From positions 45,859 to 109,858 of the forward strand of contig NZ_LDWR01000031.1 in the NCBI RefSeq assembly GCF_001039005.1: a stretch of DNA of 64,000 bases, written 5' to 3'. Of this stretch, positions 63,041-64,000 are shown one piece after another; position 1 is the first letter of the stretch; each line of letters starts with the position of its first letter. The position numbers and the translations under genes are program-made. A model generated the notes under the pieces. That model was not told where the DNA came from and made no database searches. It saw only the letters and a list, made by a program, of their open reading frames with translations. The DNA is from Burkholderia cepacia (lineage in GTDB: Bacteria; Pseudomonadota; Gammaproteobacteria; Burkholderiales; Burkholderiaceae).

Positions 63041-63512
63041 GGCATCGGGCCGGCCATCCGCGCTGCGCGGCACACGCTCACGCAGGCACGCGCGCGCAGT
63101 CGGCGCGCGGCATCGGCAGCCATGCGAAAACGCCCTTCATCCGCGCCATCGTCGCCTCGCTTGATCGCCTCGTTTCGTCGCATCGATGACGCCGCGGCGA
63201 CGCCGTCGGCCGACGCCGCCGGGCGATCCTCGCCCGGGCGGCACGCCGCGACGTGCCGCCCCTGAATCCAGTCTAGTTCGCGCACGCGCGTCGCGCATCG
63301 CCCGCCGCGTGAACCGAATCGTCCGACAAACGCCTTTCATCGGCAGCCCTCGCCGCGTTATAGTCGCGTTCGTGACATTTTTGTGACAGCCGAGTCGCCC
63401 CTGCTTGCACGCGACACCGGCCGTTGCTTTCCGACCCGCGTCGCGGCAGCCTGTGCGACGCCGCCGCGCATCGAACCACACCGCCAACCCGCCCATTCGA
63501 GGAGCACACGAC
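63041..63512. other. divergent intergenic region with a PHO-box-like site
   Basis: These 472 bases lie between the ftsH-like gene and the phosphoesterase. They have no supportable gene; they contain the PHO-like box at 63368-63389. Confidence 0.45.
63368..63389 (-). promoter_or_regulatory. PHO-box-like direct repeat
   Basis: On the minus strand CTGTCACAAAA and ATGTCACGAAC are 11-base direct repeats, matching the PhoB consensus (CTGTCAT plus four AT-rich bases). It is about 125 bases upstream of a phosphoesterase gene, a typical PhoB target, though the repeat points away from it. Confidence 0.55.
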
Positions 63513-64000
63513 GTGAACGACACCCCCGATCGCCCCGACGACCTTCCCGCCGATCCCGACCGCCGCCGCATGCTCGGTGGCCTCGCCGCGCTCGGTGCGG
63601 GTGTCGCGCTCAGCGGCTGTGAAACCACGCCGGGCGGCGCACCGCGTTCCGCCGCCGACCTGCGCATCGACGAAGCGTTGCGCGAACGCGTGCGCCACAT
63701 CGTCGTGATCTACGCGGAAAACCGCAGCTTCGCGAACCTGTACGGCGATTTCCCGGGCGTGCGCCATCCGCTGAGCGAAGTGCGGCCCGAGCAGGCGCAG
63801 CAGCTCGACCGCGACGGCAAGACGCCGCTGCCCGTGCTGCCGAAGATCTGGGGCGGGCTCGTGCCGCAGGCGCAGGAAGTGGACGGCAAGCGCTACGCGA
63901 TCGCCGAGCGCGACATCGACAAGCTGCCGAACGCGCCGTTCCGGGTTGCCGATGCGCAGGGCAAGCCGCTGCCGAACGGCGTGATCACGCCGTTCGGCAG
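63513..64000 (+). CDS. phosphoesterase-family acid phosphatase/phospholipase C-like protein, 5' part
   Basis: The gene runs off the window; 162 residues are visible. It begins with a GTG, nine bases after GAGGAG. The leader has RRRMLGGLAALGAGVALSGC, which could be a Tat and/or lipoprotein signal (Cys at about residue 36). HIVVIYAENRSFANLYGDFP is the metal-site start of the PF04185 phosphoesterase family that includes AcpA-type acid phosphatases and phospholipase C. The PHO-like box upstream suits induction by phosphate shortage. The rest of the active site is beyond the window. Confidence 0.88.
   Translation, partial: MNDTPDRPDDLPADPDRRRMLGGLAALGAGVALSGCETTPGGAPRSAADLRIDEALRERVRHIVVIYAENRSFANLYGDFPGVRHPLSEVRPEQAQQLDRDGKTPLPVLPKIWGGLVPQAQEVDGKRYAIAERDIDKLPNAPFRVADAQGKPLPNGVITPFG

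Noticed and set aside
1..64000. CRISPR arrays, tRNA or rRNA genes, prophage
   Set aside because: No regularly spaced repeats, cloverleaf-like segments or phage structural genes were seen in reading the window.

Overview
The window is GC-rich, densely coded bacterial DNA. Gene content and codon use suggest a Burkholderia (cepacia-complex-like) secondary replicon. Typical elements are a four-gene pqi cluster, a Gram-negative porin, several LLM-class flavin monooxygenases, an FMN-riboswitch-controlled ribH2-type gene, otsA, a second ftsH and a ZnuD-like receptor. No rRNA, tRNA, CRISPR array or phage was found. Organism identity is inferred from content only.

Layout. 1-715: end of an OmpR-type response regulator overlapping a small membrane protein. 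1035-4598: pqiA-pqiA-pqiB-pqiC, each start overlapping the previous stop. 4933-6552: FMN/3Fe-4S glutamate-synthase-like protein. 6813-7390: decayed ISNCY-type transposase. 7412-12496: GntR/UTRA regulator divergent from a lyase-carrier-fumarase operon whose parts fit degradation of a fumarate-releasing substrate. 12728-26257 (minus): a patatin phospholipase, an alpha/beta-hydrolase remnant, and one enormous 4099-residue LysM protein with three His/Cys pairs arranged as in clan CD (caspase-like) cysteine peptidases; an unrecognised gene diverges from it. 27441-30452: porin, Pal-like lipoprotein, small membrane protein and Gly-rich lipoprotein. 30542-35360 (minus): three-subunit periplasmic molybdenum hydroxylase with tri-haem cytochrome c. 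35852-40913: diguanylate cyclase, Rmf/CrpP-like small protein, M14-type deacylase, mqsRA toxin-antitoxin and a GNAT acetyltransferase.

40985-49428 looks like an organosulfur or amine scavenging region. It has two paralogous solute-binding proteins, two LLM monooxygenases and a fused permease-ATPase in one direction, facing an SsuA-like/SsuD-like pair. 49729-51074 is a hydrolase-marR operon preceded by two matching palindromes. 51538-52980 is a secreted Asp-box (sialidase-fold) protein. 53087-53819 is ribH with its FMN riboswitch. 54197-56275 is a ZnuD-like TonB receptor preceded by a Zur-like palindrome. 56729-58363 is a chemoreceptor. 59100-63040 holds otsA convergent with ftsH-osmC. The window ends inside a phosphoesterase preceded by a PHO-box-like sequence.

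The most unusual item is the giant LysM/caspase-like protein locus at 12.7-27.2 kb. Several regulatory sites can be read directly: paired operators for GntR and MarR, the mqsRA promoter with a possibly leaderless start, the Zur-like and PHO-like boxes, and the FMN riboswitch with a hairpin covering the ribH ribosome-binding site.
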